From: Gadus chalcogrammus | Taxonomy: Eukaryota; Chordata; Actinopteri; Gadiformes; Gadidae | Length of the DNA stretch: 64,000 nucleotides | Assembly (NCBI RefSeq): GCF_026213295.1 | Contig: NC_079432.1 | Coordinates: forward strand, 15,248,761-15,312,760 | Direction: 5' to 3' | In this document: positions 12,301-24,367 of the stretch, piece by piece | Layout of the letters: every line of letters starts with the position of its first letter | Numbering within the stretch: the stretch's first letter is position 1 | Notes under the pieces: generated by a model | What the model saw: the letters and a program-made list of their open reading frames with translations, nothing else | Database searches by the model: none | What the model was told of the DNA's origin: nothing | Position numbers and translations under genes: made by a program

Positions 12301-13144
12301 CAATCGCTATCATTTAAGATTGTTCCCGGCCTCGCTTTTATCGCCAATTTGGGTAAAAGTGTCTATTAAATTCCATATAAATGTTTGTGTGTTAGTGTGG
12401 CCTTGAACAAATATGATAATTGCTTCAAAACCATTTCAAAATAAAAGTACTGTGTTGAGCAATGAGCTGGGTTTAACGTTGTGTGCTGTGCTGCCCCCTG
12501 GTGGTGGGTGTGTAGAGTTGCTACGTTGCGTCCGGGGTGAGCTTCCTGCTGGACGAGTGCGACACAGTGCTGGCCTACGAGACCAAGGGCCAGCGCAGTG
12601 AGGAGGCGCAGAGGGGTCACGACCCCCTCATGTCAGCCCTGGACAACCTCAACAGAGTCCAGCAGCTGGAGATCATACATGGTGTGTGTGTGTGTGTGTG
12701 TTTTGAAAAAAATAATACACAGAATGCATAAAAAAAAGAAGCCTTTTTTATGGACAGAGTACTGAATATTCAATATTCTAGTTGATATCAGGATTTGCAT
12801 TTCTAGTATATATTTTACGAGTATTTGTGGTCAGTTACTGACCCGGTAATGAGGAACCGAACCCAACTGTTCTTCTTTGTTTCAAGGATACAACGACATG
12901 AAGACGGAGCTGAAAGACTTCCTCCAGAGCTTTGCAGCGGAGGGAAAGGTGAGTTCGAGATCATTACTCGTTAATATGGTGTTAACCACAAACCTTCATT
13001 TTCTTAAGGTACAGCCTGAGATGAGGCTTGACGTCAGGTGACCTCTGTGTTTCCTGTCAGGTGGTGACGCCCGACGACATCAGACGGTTCTTTGAACAGC
13101 AGCAGAGCAGGAAGAGGCGGCGGGCAGACGGGCAGATGTTCTGA
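9327..13144 (+). CDS. ubr7: UBR7, UBR-box and PHD-finger E3 ubiquitin ligase
   Basis: Eleven phase-consistent exons give 393 residues: 9327-9455, 9652-9785, 9882-9939, 10200-10295, 10420-10473, 10774-10879, 11330-11454, 11784-11951, 12516-12681, 12887-12948 and 13061-13144. The start MAANEEEE is followed by SLVDVLEEDEELENEA, which is almost identical in human UBR7. Exons 2-4 encode the Cys/His-rich UBR box (CNTCTPKGG, CLACSYKCHEGH, FRCDCGNSKFK). Exons 4-6 encode the PHD-type finger (YCTCNRPYPDPDDQ, CILCEDWLHGR, MVCGSCM). The C-terminus is FEQQQSRKRRRADGQMF. UBR7 is a nuclear ligase reported to ubiquitinate histone H2B. Exon 7 encodes a Glu/Lys-rich linker that is shorter than in mammals (human protein 425 residues). 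Introns carry decayed SINE tails near 10080-10140 and 11100-11150. The exon 9 donor lies inside a GT repeat. Confidence 0.96.
12040..12190 (+). repeat. Decayed SINE-like repeat (family A) in ubr7 intron
   Basis: The string GATCTTGCTCAATAGAATGC, then CACAGGTAGGCTGCAGGCTGAAGAC and a 'CACCCTAACCAC' end recur in diverged form at 19655-19815, 23395-23560, 28840-28955, 29320-29505, 47235-47400 (minus), 51035-51165 and about 58990-59060. Several copies are preceded by a 'TTTAGCAGAC..TATCCAAAGCGACTTA' type head. An old interspersed family is inferred. Confidence 0.6.
12682..12701 (+). repeat. (GT)n repeat forming a splice donor
   Basis: The intron after ubr7 exon 9 starts directly with an uninterrupted GT run (CATG|GTGTGTGTG), so the donor site is part of a microsatellite. 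Confidence 0.85.
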
Positions 13145-15634
13145 TCTCAGATCAGTTCTGACACCGCCGGTTTTTACCTGGACTGTAGTACTGTGCTCAA
13201 GTTCTATAGTACCTTAGTTCATGTGTAACAGTGCACCCTATATTAAAAGTCGGTAAATATAGAATATTGTATCTTATTTTTTAGGGCTATCACACACCCC
13301 CATCCCAGCAGAACGTACAAGACACAACACCTTAAAGTTGTTTATTCGTAATTTCAGGATCTTATATTTTCAATATTCGCACACGGGTAGGATATCACAC
13401 AACATTTCGCCAATAGTGGTACATAGTACACTCTACCATTATAGGAGGTAGATGTGAATGTACAACAGTACACCCTACCCCTACAGTGGTACATGTGCTA
13501 TAGCACTGGTCTACTCGGTAGGCTGCAATGTACCACAATACATCCTACCTTCAAACTAGGTAGATTTGTTAAATGAACTATTGTACACCCTACCTTTGTA
13601 CTAGGTATATGTGATAAATGTTCTATTGTATCCTATCTTTATACTAGGTAGAACATCTGCAGTTTTGTGTAAATAACGCTTTAATCATTGATTGTATTTT
13701 AAAAATGGTTCTTCATTGGCATATTGATGAACGTGTTTATTAAAGTGTCAACCCTGGTTTGCTGCCGTTTGAAGGAGAAGTTGTGGTCTCGGTGCTTTTA
13801 CTGTGGAATCGTTTTGCTGACGTTTAGAAAGCCTAAGCCTAATCCCGCAGTCCTACTGTGTTATAGCGGAGCTACTGAGGATAGAAAAATCAACTGATAG
13901 GAAATCAACTTAAAATCAACTAAAGGGGGCGGAGCTACGCATTGTTTCCTGTTTCTCTAAGGAGAAACTGGACTAAAGAAAACACATTTGTGCTAGTGGA
14001 TGAATCCTACAGAAGGGGATTTAAATATGTGTATTTCTGCAGTTGCCAGTCTACACTGTGTTGATTTGAAACGAACAGACACTACAGAAACTTTTTTACC
14101 GTTTGCTTTTGCTGGCCGAGTGATTTAAGCTTTTAATATAAGGTCTTATTTGTGAGACTAGACTAAGCCTGACTTTGAAATATAAAACCCTTGTGGGCTA
14201 ACTGTAGATTGGTTGTTTCTACCCTTCCCTGTTTGCGGCTAGACAGCAGAAATGGCCTCCAGACAGGTTTCAGCAACCCTTTGTTTCAGACAACACATCA
14301 TGATGATGACCTTTGGTCAAAGTGTTGTACTATAAGATGTTCTGTATAACCTGCTCCAGTGTAGTCTTGACTGTAGTCAAATACTTTGACTGTACAGGCC
14401 TGTACTTTGAAGACAAGCCGAGTGTCTTGAATATACTATAAAAACAGGCTTTAAAGGGATGATACATCCACACAACCAAAGTAGCCAAGACGAGTCCAGC
14501 TATAGAATACGAGGTGTAAAAGTACTATTGTAAATAAGACGTGCATAACGATGTCAAGCTGTGGATAAAATACATGTTACCGACACAATGTAAACCACAG
14601 CACAGCTAAATAATGAAACTGTTGTTCCCAAACATGCTGAGCGCTTGTTATCAGGTCAGAGATCAGTGGGACTGCATGGGGCGGTAAGCGCCGTGCGTCC
14701 CGACCTACACGCGTCAGGAGCAGAAGATCTAATATTGTGGTGTTTCCAGGACCCAGGGTGACCAGACAGAAGGGTCTGGCCCTGCTTTCATCTCCACATT
14801 AAAGCCAATCAGGCCCCATTGTCCCCCTGCATGTTCCCAACCAGCTGCTCTGTGTTTGGAGAACATGTTCTTCCGCTGAACACAGATCCAATCTGCCCGG
14901 CATAGCAAAACAACCAATTATGTCCTCCCACGTCTCTCCGGGAACTGTCAGCGATAACAGAAGTCATGTAACAGCTCCCTTTATAACCTTTATAAGCCTG
15001 TTATACAGGGCCACAACATACTACTTCTTCAATATCCATAAAGCACGTCGCACTCTTACATTTAAAAATGTGTGCATTTTATTTCTGTTAATGTGTTTCA
15101 GTAATGGGTCATGTGAGAACGCCTGAAATTCCATCCAAGCATCGCAGTGCCATTGGTGAATTCATTGTTCAATTAATGTAGAAGTGACAAAAGACAAGAA
15201 ACTTGAGACTTAAGCCAAAGTGATTAGTATAATATTAGACTAACATGGCGACTAGTGACTAACATGGGTTATACATAGTGGTACAGAAGATCTGACAATG
15301 TCTAGAGCTGTCCGGACTAGTGGTTGTTTTCTCTGGTTTACACAGTTTATATTAGGCAAGTACCCATAATAATCATTGATATCAAGAAGACTTTTAAATG
15401 AAGGGCTGGCCTTTTCTCAGAGCTCTCCCAGCGAAGGAACAACGCTCAGGATTACATCTGTTTACAGATTACCCGTTTCCTATTGGCTAGTTTGGAGACA
15501 ATAAACCCCACCCATTTAAGCATCTACTTGGGATGTTTTGCGTGAGATCTTCAGTCTAAACATCAGCACCAGCGGACCCCCCAGACTACCAGACCCCCTG
15601 ACTATCGGACCACCAGCCCAGCGGACGCACCACC
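13145..15634. other. Intergenic stretch ubr7-cox8
   Basis: No gene was recognised. It holds the ubr7 3' region (possible TATTAAA polyadenylation variant near 13240) and the degenerate tandem repeat at 13400-13660. The remainder has only short, unsupported reading frames. Confidence 0.6.
13400..13660. repeat. Degenerate tandem repeat, unit about 60 bp
   Basis: Recurring blocks of the form 'TGTACNNCCTACCTTT..ACTAGGTAGAT..' appear at about 13425, 13475, 13540, 13590 and 13640. Each pairs a GTAC..CCTACC stretch with an ACTAGGTA stretch. Confidence 0.55.
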
Positions 15635-16273
15635 ATGGGGGTTCTGTGGCTAAGGAGAGGCCGCCGCTCTCTGATCTGGACCAAGGCGGTTCTGCAGGAC
15701 AGCAGGGCCAGCATCTACAGCAAACCCCCCCGAAATCACATTGGAGCCGGGGTGAGTGTGGGTGTGTGTGTGTGTGTGTATGTTTTTTGTGTGTATCTGT
15801 GTGTTGGGAGTGTCATTTAACTTTTACATAAAAATCCCTGTTTTATAAAAGCTATGTAATGAAATAGATATTTACACATTTCACTTTGTAAACACAGGAT
15901 GGTGTAATGGTTACGATGATGCCTTACCATCTGTTGTCAGTAACATTGTCCTATATGAGTAGCATATAAAATAAATATATTGTTACTATGATAATCTCAT
16001 ATAGGCTAATCGCAACATTAAATATCTATTGCTGGTGTCAGAAGAATTCCTCCTTTAGTCTTCTTAATTTTAGCATATATTTTTTATTATTATTCATTTA
16101 TTTTAACTTCATTTGTCTTTATTATTTACCTGTCTGCTTTACAGCAAAGCTTCTTCATCATGTCGGTGTTTGCGGTGGCCATGTTGGCTCCTGCTGGCTG
16201 GATCCTTCATCACCTCCCAGAGTACCGCCAGCGTCCAAGACCTGGACACCAAGAACAGAACCCCAAAACCTGA
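15635..16273 (+). CDS. cox8: Cytochrome c oxidase subunit 8 (COX8B/COX8C type)
   Basis: Two exons (15635-15751 and 16145-16273) join in phase 0 to give 81 residues. The first encodes a basic mitochondrial targeting sequence ending ASIYSKPPRNHIGAG; the 'YSKPP' motif is shared with COX8 precursors. The second encodes one membrane span ending APAGWILHHLPEYR, where the PAGWxLxHL pattern is the COX8 signature. COX8 is a small nuclear-encoded subunit of inner-membrane complex IV. Position next to ubr7 matches human COX8C, but assignment to COX8B versus COX8C was not tested. The last 12 or so residues (PGHQEQNPKT) are read from the adjacent minisatellite, making the C-terminus longer than usual (about 70 residues for the family). 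The exon 1 donor is followed by a GT repeat. Confidence 0.88.
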
Positions 16274-16510
16274 ACCCCAAGACCAGAACCCCAAAACCTG
16301 AACCAAGATCTAAAGACCTGAACCCTAAGACCAGAACCCCAAGACTTGACCCAAGATCTAAAGACCAGAACCCCAAGACCTGAAGACCAGAACCCCAAGA
16401 CCTGTACCAAGACCTGAAAACCTGAGACCTGAACGAAGATCTGAAGACCTGAGACCTGAACCAAGACCTGAAGAGCTGAACGACCACCGGCAAGACCACT
16501 AAGACACCAA
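16228..16510 (+). repeat. GACCTGAACCCCAA minisatellite overlapping the cox8 end
   Basis: Roughly 20 diverged copies of a 12- to 16-bp unit based on CCAAGACCTGAA start inside the last cox8 codons and run past the stop codon. Long reading frames on the minus strand across it (16158-16499) are by-products of the repeat. Confidence 0.9.
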
Positions 16511-18254
16511 CTACTTAACCTAAAGAAATCAGCACCAAAGACCTGGGCTCAGAACTCTTTAGTGCTGTGGTCACTAGTCCACATCTGGGTTATGTTTAAT
16601 CTCCACCGCAACCAAGGAGACATTATAGAGAGAGTAGTCTGGTTAGTTCAAAGCATCAACTCAAAATCTTTTTATTATCAGATTATAGGCCTACAAAGTA
16701 TAGTGTTCAATACCTTGCTACGTAGCTGACTGATAGAAATGTATAGCTTGTCGTAAGATGTTCTAAACAGTCAACTAAGTAGCAAATTATTGACCAAATA
16801 AACCCACACTTAATCAATCTAAAAGTAACAATTATAGCACAGCCATGAATAAAATATATCCCAAACAGTAGTTGTTCAGTCTGCCGAGAAAACTACGTGT
16901 TAGTGATCATAGATGAAGAAACATCTAGGGAAGAAATCACAGTTCATATCTTTTATCAAGTGTATTGTAATAAAAAAACATAAACAGGAAGAGAGATGGG
17001 GTTCCAGAGTCTGTTGACAAGGGAAAGCCGTTTGTATAATACTGTGTCTTTTGTTTCATGATGGCGCACAGAGCTTGCTTATGTCAATTCAATCTTTGGG
17101 AACATTTTATCAAAACAAACAGATTTGTTGGTTCTTATGAAGGCAACCAAACAAGACATAAATTAAAGAAAAACAAACAAACAAACTTTTTAATCAAGGC
17201 AGTAGCAGCCAAACCGAGATAAAGGAAGTTATTATTTGCTTATGTAAGACTGTTGATATTCAATGCTGTTCAATAAACTTTAAACCCAGAATTAAAAAAA
17301 TGCTCAGAAATATTTTGTAATTAAACTAAGTATGTGTCAACGGATACCCAGTTATGACAACCAGTTAATATATCTATAAATCCCCATCACATTATCAAGC
17401 ATTTATGTATGGTAAGACTAAAGATGTAGTTAGCCTTTTGTCACCCAATAGCAGATGTTATAAAATGTAATGAGTCACAGTTTATTTAACCCGTTAGTAG
17501 TCCCATATTAGATAAACGGTCGTGATTGGCTCGACCAAGGCGCAGTCCGCTCCAAATCTGTTGAGAACAAGGGGACGTCAGACCTTCCAGCGCAATATAA
17601 TATGAACTTGTAGATATTTCTGGTCCCCAGGATACCTGTTAGTAGCATTGAGATATTGACCTGGTAAGCAGAACAGATTTTCAAACAAAAATGATCAAAA
17701 ATTAACTACTCCAACAAGACAGTATGTCTCCAATTGTGAGTCCCAAAACGTTTTTTTAGATTATGGAAGGCACTTTTCCAAATCAAACGATCCAAGTGAA
17801 CACTTTAGAACACAAGATACCCAAAAGAGAGGATCCAGGTGGAGAACTCAAATGGTGTAGAATCCAGAATTGATGGAGCTTACCTATGGCTATGGCTACT
17901 CGCACAACAATAAAGTATTTGATGTTTTCTATAAAAAATGAAATCAAGAGCAATGTAGTCAAACAGACAGGCTATTCCCACATTTCAAATCATACACAAT
18001 CATTTCCTAAAGAGGTCTATTGATTTAAAGGGGCTGGATTGTTCAATGGTTTTGACTTTCTGCCCAAAGGCTCTGGATTCAAACCCCAATGTCTGCCATG
18101 CCTGATCAAGATTTGCAACCCTTGTTTTTAGATTAATGAAGTAGCAAAAGGAGGGATGCTTGAGGAAATGGGCCAAAGCTTGTTTCCATTTGTATCCTGC
18201 TTCAGTGGTTCGCCACGTCACAGTAGTGCTTCAAGTTAATGTAGAACCTCTGGG
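16511..18254. other. Intergenic stretch cox8-asb2
   Basis: Includes the likely cox8 polyadenylation signal (AATAAA near 16849) and a family-A repeat remnant at about 18010-18130 (minus). No gene was seen; cox8 and asb2 converge here. Confidence 0.6.
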
Positions 18255-21200
18255 TTATTCAAAGTCAATGCTTGCCCCCTTGTACACCAGGAATAGGAGG
18301 AGGGACCCAGGGAGAGGCAGGGTCTTCAGCCTCCTCAGGCGCTGAACTCCAACAACCTGCCGGATCCTCAGTCTGCACATCTGCATCAATGGAGGAGTTG
18401 TGGCTGAGGAATACAAAACACCTCATCGTTACTGTCTGCTGGCTTTGGAGTCTCCCACATCAGGAGTCAGATTGGTCTCTAAAGCATGATGACAGCCAAG
18501 CTTAAATCAGGGGCAAGTCGCGGTCGTTTCCTCTTCTTGCTGTACACGCTCACTGGTCATTGTTTCTACTTTGTACAGTTGTACTAGGAATAGTTCCTCT
18601 AACAATTGGGCCAATTGTGTGTAAATGGCTATGCAATAATGAGCCCCTGAAGCAATGCAGATCAAATAAGTCCTTACCTGTAAACAGTTGGAAACAATTG
18701 AGATTGATTGTACTTCATACTGAGGTGAACTCACTGGCTCTGACTTTGATTGGATGCCAGTCTGGATAGCTGTCGAGGTGCTCCTGCAGGCGGCTGCACA
18801 GCTTCACACGGCCCACGTAGTCCAACAAGACGTCTATGATGGGGCCGGCCCAGCGACACATGCTTGGGATGGACACCATCTCGCAGAACTGTAGAGGTGG
18901 TTTCCCCATCCAAAATCGGGTTTTTGTTACATTCAAGATCATTAACTTTAGGCTTAGGTGCTAATTCTGCAGGTTAGCATTGGCCGGTTAACAATGAGTG
19001 AGTGATATGGTTGGGTCCTCGTTCAAAGGGCCGCAGTGGACACCTGGGTCTCACCTGAACACAGTGGCGAGCCGTACATTCAGTCATGTTGAGCTCCGTG
19101 TATCTCATCTCATCCCGCTCAAAGTAGTTGAGCTTCATGGGGGGGTGGGGGCTGCTGCCGTGCGTGCAGCGGAAACACGCCAGCGCGTCGCAGCCGCTGT
19201 CCAGGATGTACTTCAGCATGGAGAGGTACTTCATGGCGAAGAGCACGGTGGCCGGGAAGGTGGTGGGGTGGGTGGACAGGTAGGCGTTGACGTCGGCGCC
19301 GTGCTCCACCAGCAGGGTGACCGTCTCCATGCAGCCGCCGCGCACCGCGACCAGCAGGGGGTTGAACAGGTCCAGGTTGGGGTCGGCGCCCGCCTCCAGC
19401 AGCATCCGCACCGCGTCCACGTTGTTGTTGGCCACGGAGAAGTAGAGCGCGGTGGTGCGGTGGTCCTCGTACAGCTTGGAGTGCTCGTGGGACAGCTGTG
19501 CGTTGACGTCGAAGTCGGCCTGGATCAGGAGCTCCAGCACGTCGTCCATGTTGTATTCGGCCGCCACGTGCAGAGGACTGATGCCGGCGCGCCGGATACG
19601 CGCCTTGGTAGTGGCCGGGATCAGCATGGGCACCAGGCTGGGACACACCTTTACCCTTTAGTTATTTGGCAGACTTTCATCCAAAGCATTTTACAGTTGA
19701 TACAGATACATGTCCCTAAGGAGCAGGTAGGGGTTAGCGGGCATCTTGCTCAAGGATAGGGATAGACTTCAGACATTGGGGATCAAACCAAGTAACTTTG
19801 GGCTAGGAGTCGATCATCGTCATCTGATAAATGATAAAGAGGATGCACTGGGTCAGACATCACCTATGCACGGTTCATCTGAACTATTATGTCAAGCTGT
19901 TTATGTCTGAGAGCCTGCCTGTTCATGATGAAGGACCTACACGTCATCCCCATTCTGGGCTGCGATGTGCAGAGGCAGTAGTCCTCTCTTGCTGGCCTTG
20001 TTGGCGTCGGCCTTCTGCGAGAGGAGCAGCTCCACGATCTTCACGTGTCCATTTTTGGTCGCTTCGTACAGCGCGGTGGCGCCATCTGTTGCCTGGCTGT
20101 CAACATCCGCACCTGCAGCACCCCATCAGAGACCATGTCATCATCATGATTATATGCTGACCTTGTTAAGTCTAAAATAATTCTGCCGTCACACACAGTG
20201 AATTGTTAAGGCCAAATTATGTTTTGTGATGTAGCTCTCCAGTTTTAAAACTAGTCAATTTTGTTAATTTATCAGTATGACATATTGATTAATACAATTC
20301 ACCAGATGTCACTGAATTAGTGCCGCACTAGGTTTAGAATCCCAATTTTTTTCACAACAAGCCATTTTTTCACAACACTCTCATGCAACAGTAAACCATA
20401 TCGGGACGTTTCCCTTTTAACATACCGTGTTTAATAAGAAACCGGAGCGTTGCAACCTGCCCGCTCTGGGCCGCGGTGAAGAGCGGGGAGATGCCGTAGA
20501 CGTTGGCTGGGGTGAGCCTGGCACCGGCCTGCACCAGCATCTCACAGATCTCCACGTTGTTGCGACACACGGCCTCCTGCAGCGGCGTCCAGCCCTGGTT
20601 GCAGTGAACGTTCACCGACGCCCCGTGGTTCAGGAGCATCGCCACGATCTCCGCGTTGTCTTCCTCGCAAGCTGACGGGTTAAAGCACACGCATTCACAT
20701 CATAGACTTGTCACACCGCTCAGGTAATACCTCACTTCGAGGAGCTAGTTTAGAAGCTGGATTTATTAGCCATATAAATGTGATAATTTATTTTGTTTTA
20801 TTAAAAATACTTTGAAAGCCTTGCAAGGAGGATTGTTGAAATATATGACATTGCATCATATCAATTATATCAGATTGTTGTTTATTTCAAAACATTCATA
20901 ATTTATGATGTCTATAAAGACAGCCGCTAGCTTTATTATTGTATTATTTATTGTTATAATTAATGTATAATTAAAAGTTATTATTAGGCTACATAAATAA
21001 GAAAACACTATTATTATTGGAGAAACATCATGGAGACATAGGCCTACTGACCGCAAAATAGTGATGCTCGAATAAAACAAAACATTATTATTCTATATTT
21101 AATGTAGGAAGCATGGAGAGAAAGAATTAATTAAGTATCTATAGTAGCCTACATATTTAATTGTGTAGAACAGAAGGAACAGTAGCCTAGTCCGATGATG

Positions 21201-24200
21201 AAATGATAGGATGGCTACAAATGAAAACGATGTGTGGGCAAGAGCGATGCTCAACATTTTAAAAAGTTGGGTTCACAAACATTTTCAGACCTAAACATAA
21301 TTTCACGGGCATGATTAAGGTTGGGAACCTGTGTTTCTAATCTAGAGGTATGTTGGACTGGGGGCCGTTACCTTTGTAAAGGGGAGTCTCCCTGTCTTTA
21401 TTCATGAGCGCCGTGTCAGCTCCTCTCTCCAGCAGCAGCCTGGCACAGGCCGCATGGCAGTAGCTGACTGCCAGAAGAAGCGCAGTCTGGTCCTGCGCAG
21501 TTCGCATGTTGATCATCCCTTGTCCTTTTCCTGATTTTTCAAAACATCAGCTTTACTCCCAACCGAAAGGTTCTGAGTTAGAAACCCAATTACCTCACCC
21601 TACTTTTAGGCATCCTACTTTTAGACCCTTGATTTTCTTAATCAGGGGTCACCAACCTTTTTGAACCTGAGAGCTACTTCATGGGTAGGCTACTGACTGA
21701 GTCATATGAAGGGCACCCAGTTTGATGCACTCTTCTGAAATAACAAATTTGCTCAGTTTGTCTTTAGTTATATATTATTATTAATGATTAATGATAGTAT
21801 CTATTCACATATCTATGTGAAGACACTGATCATGTTAATGATTTCTTACAATAATTATCAACAATGACTTAAAAAAGGTGGGAAAGAGTTGTTCAAGAAT
21901 GAGCTGTGCTATTTTCAGAACAGGCCTGCGGGCGCCTCATATGGTCCTTGCGGGCGCCCTGGTGCCCACGGGCACTGTGTTGGTGACCGCTGGTCTAAAT
22001 TCACTAAAAGTTGCTTCTTGATAACACTAAATAGTGTGAAACAATTAGAGAGCTACCATAATAAAGCCTGACCTTTGCCCTTTCCAGAATTGTTTGCAGT
22101 AATATGTTATTTACGTACCTGGTTCTAGTTAGTATCAGTTTTGGTAGTTGAAGTAGTATAGTTCTACCTGTCAGCAGTACGTTGAGGCAGGCCTCCTGTC
22201 CGTGGCGGGCAGCCTCGTGAATGGCCATCCAGCCGGGTTTACTGGACATCTGGCTGTGTTCCTGGCCCACTAGCGCCCTCACCTGGCGTACAGCTCCTTT
22301 CTTGATGGCTGCGAACAGAGGCCCATCCTCCCTACGGCAAACACTTCCTTAGTGGCATGGCCCTTATTCCATCAACTGTGGACACCATAGGTGGGAGTAT
22401 GCAATCAGGTGTTTCTCAAACTACAGAATTGGTTCCATGGGCCGCATTCCAGCTTTATAACCTGAACTTCCTGTTTGTTGATTTTTAACAAAATACTCAA
22501 GGACGTAACCATCAGACCACGGAATATGCAGTTGAAAAATCACATGTAACATCACTCACAGTCATTGACAGTTCATTTTGACATTAATGTAAATTATACA
22601 CATCAAGCCCTGTATACATTGTGGCTCATTTATGCTGGTCAAAGTTGGCCCCAGAAGCTGAAGGTCAAGCACTACTTAATGGACCCCACAAACTGTTTTA
22701 AAGGACCGCAGGAAACATTCACTTTCATCTCATGTGAGGGGAATCTGATGGCCTGATAACGGTCAGTTGGCCTATTGGGGTTTGGAATGGACGTGCATTT
22801 CAGTGTTGTATGGAACTTACTCCTCTGGCTCGGGGCAGACGTGGACCAGTGCCCCGTCGTGCTTGCGGTACGCAACCATGCGCATGCCTTGGCCTGTGAT
22901 GAAGTGGCTCACCGTTCCAGCAAAGTTCTTCCTGAAAACCAAGCATCAAGTCAATGACCCAGAGGTTAAACACTTTATCCATTGTGTGTCCCTGTTGTGT
23001 CTGGTTCTCAGTGTAGAGACTACAAGGATACGGGATGGTAGGAAACTCCTGGCATCGTTAAACCAACAACCCGCCCTTCGCAGTGACTCCATTGTATCCT
23101 GTGTAAATCGTTATGATCGACAGCTGCTGTTGGGTAGCTTGTGCGAACACGCCAATTTCCATTTCAAATTAAGTATATCAGGGCTTTGAGGGTAACCCTT
23201 GGATGCTGTACTTACGGCACCAAAGACCCCTTTGATCTCTGCCATCGGCCGCACTCTCACAGTTTACTGGGATAGAATTGCATGCCAATGACCGAGCTCA
23301 GGCTGGTATGTTTACATGGCTGACATTACAAGCCTGGGAGCTGAAGCAGGAATGTGTTTATGACATGTTCTCTTTTATTTAGCAGGAGGCTCTTAGCCAA
23401 AGTGACCTGCAGTGAATTCAGATACATATGATTGTGGAGCGGGTTGGGCTTAGGGGGCACCTTGCTCCAGGATGCCTACAGGTAGACTGCAAACATGGAG
23501 GACTGTACAAATAACCTTTCAGCTGGGCGTCAAACACTCTAACCACTTGACCTTGGGGTTCCAAACTTTTTTCAGAGCGGGACTCAATGGACAATTTCTG
23601 TCCGAGGGACCCAACGTCTGAATAGGGGGTTAGGAATCAAAAATGAGTTGCGACCCTTAGTTAGAGGCTTGGTTTAAGAAGGTTTGAGAAGCCTAACACT
23701 AGACTAGGCTGCCTCTTAATTGTTGAGACTACCCTTCAGTCTGAAAGCCTCTCCGGATGTCTCTGGACAGGTGCTGCCTGCTATCAAGTAACCCAGCATA
23801 ACAGCACAGAATAATAAACTATACTATTTAGTGCAAAGCTCCTTTTATAATCAACTATTTCCAAAATAATAGAATAGAAAAATAAAAGTCCTTCATAAAA
23901 TATAAACCACACAGGATATCCGTAACATCAGTTTAAATTACCATTCAACTAAAGAAAAAGTTAAATTGGAATGTGTGTGTAAAAGTGTAGAACAACTTTG
24001 GTATGTCCTTGAGGGGCAGGCCGTGCAACACCCACGGATTGAATAATTTGTCCACTGGGGGATTGTGGGAACTGTACTGCGCGGCAGCGCCCTCAGGTGG
24101 CTGGTTTTGGGGAGGGTTTGCAGGGTTCGGTCCGTCAGGCTGACCAGTTCGACGACTTGAAAGACCTCCACTTGTTTCTCCCCTTGAAGCCGAACTCTGG

Positions 24201-24367
24201 TTGCCAGGTTGATTCTGGTTGCCGGATAGACTGGGGCTGTTGGTTAGACTGCGTTCGATGGCGAGCGCAAGGAGTTCGTCATCGGACAGCTGATTGTAGA
24301 TGGAGTAGTCCTCCAAGGCCAGGCCGGAGTTGCTGGCCTGGGAGACTGAGGCACTGACCAACGCCAT
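18255..24367 (-). CDS. asb2: ASB2-like ankyrin repeat and SOCS box protein, tandem copy A
   Basis: Exons on the minus strand: first coding exon from ATG 24367 to about 24050 (donor not resolved), about 22934-22819, 22331-22168, 21518-21372, 20671-20426, 20112-19941, 19637-19055, 18888-18735 and 18403-18255. The N-terminus contains LSDDELLALAIERSL, a ubiquitin-interacting motif as in the muscle form of ASB2. About eleven ankyrin repeats follow (for example GWTPLQEAVCRNNVEICEML). Then comes FCEMVSIPSMCRWAGPIIDV and a SOCS box (MQMCRLRIRQVVG, TLPLPGSLL). ASB2 is the substrate receptor of a Cullin-5 ligase that degrades filamins in muscle and blood cells. The exon encoding NFAGTVSHFITGQG is absent from copy B. 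A hAT MITE and family-A repeats sit in its introns. Confidence 0.92.
19655..19815 (+). repeat. Family-A SINE-like repeat in asb2 copy A intron
   Basis: Contains TTTGGCAGACTTTCATCC, CATCTTGCTCAAGGATAGGG and GACATTGGGGATCAAACC, aligning by eye with the other family-A copies. Confidence 0.6.
21643..21992 (+). mobile_element. hAT-type MITE, copy 1 (asb2 intron)
   Basis: It starts CAGGGGTCACCAAC and ends GTTGGTGACCGCTG, inverted repeats with 12 of 14 matching. Flanks TTCTTAAT and GTCTAAAT agree at 6 of 8 positions, fitting an aged 8-bp hAT target duplication. The same element in inverse orientation lies at 55970-56252. Confidence 0.8.
23395..23560 (+). repeat. Family-A SINE-like repeat in asb2 copy A intron
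   Basis: Carries CACCTTGCTCCAGGATGCC, TACAGGTAGACTGCAAACAT and CACTCTAACCACTTGACC in the family order. Confidence 0.6.

Noticed and set aside
16158..16499. 113-codon minus-strand frame rich in FRSQVFRS-type repeats
   Set aside because: A direct product of the cox8 minisatellite.
18998..19759. 253-codon plus-strand open frame
   Set aside because: Antisense of the large ankyrin exon of asb2 copy A; Val/His/Gly-rich with no family motif.
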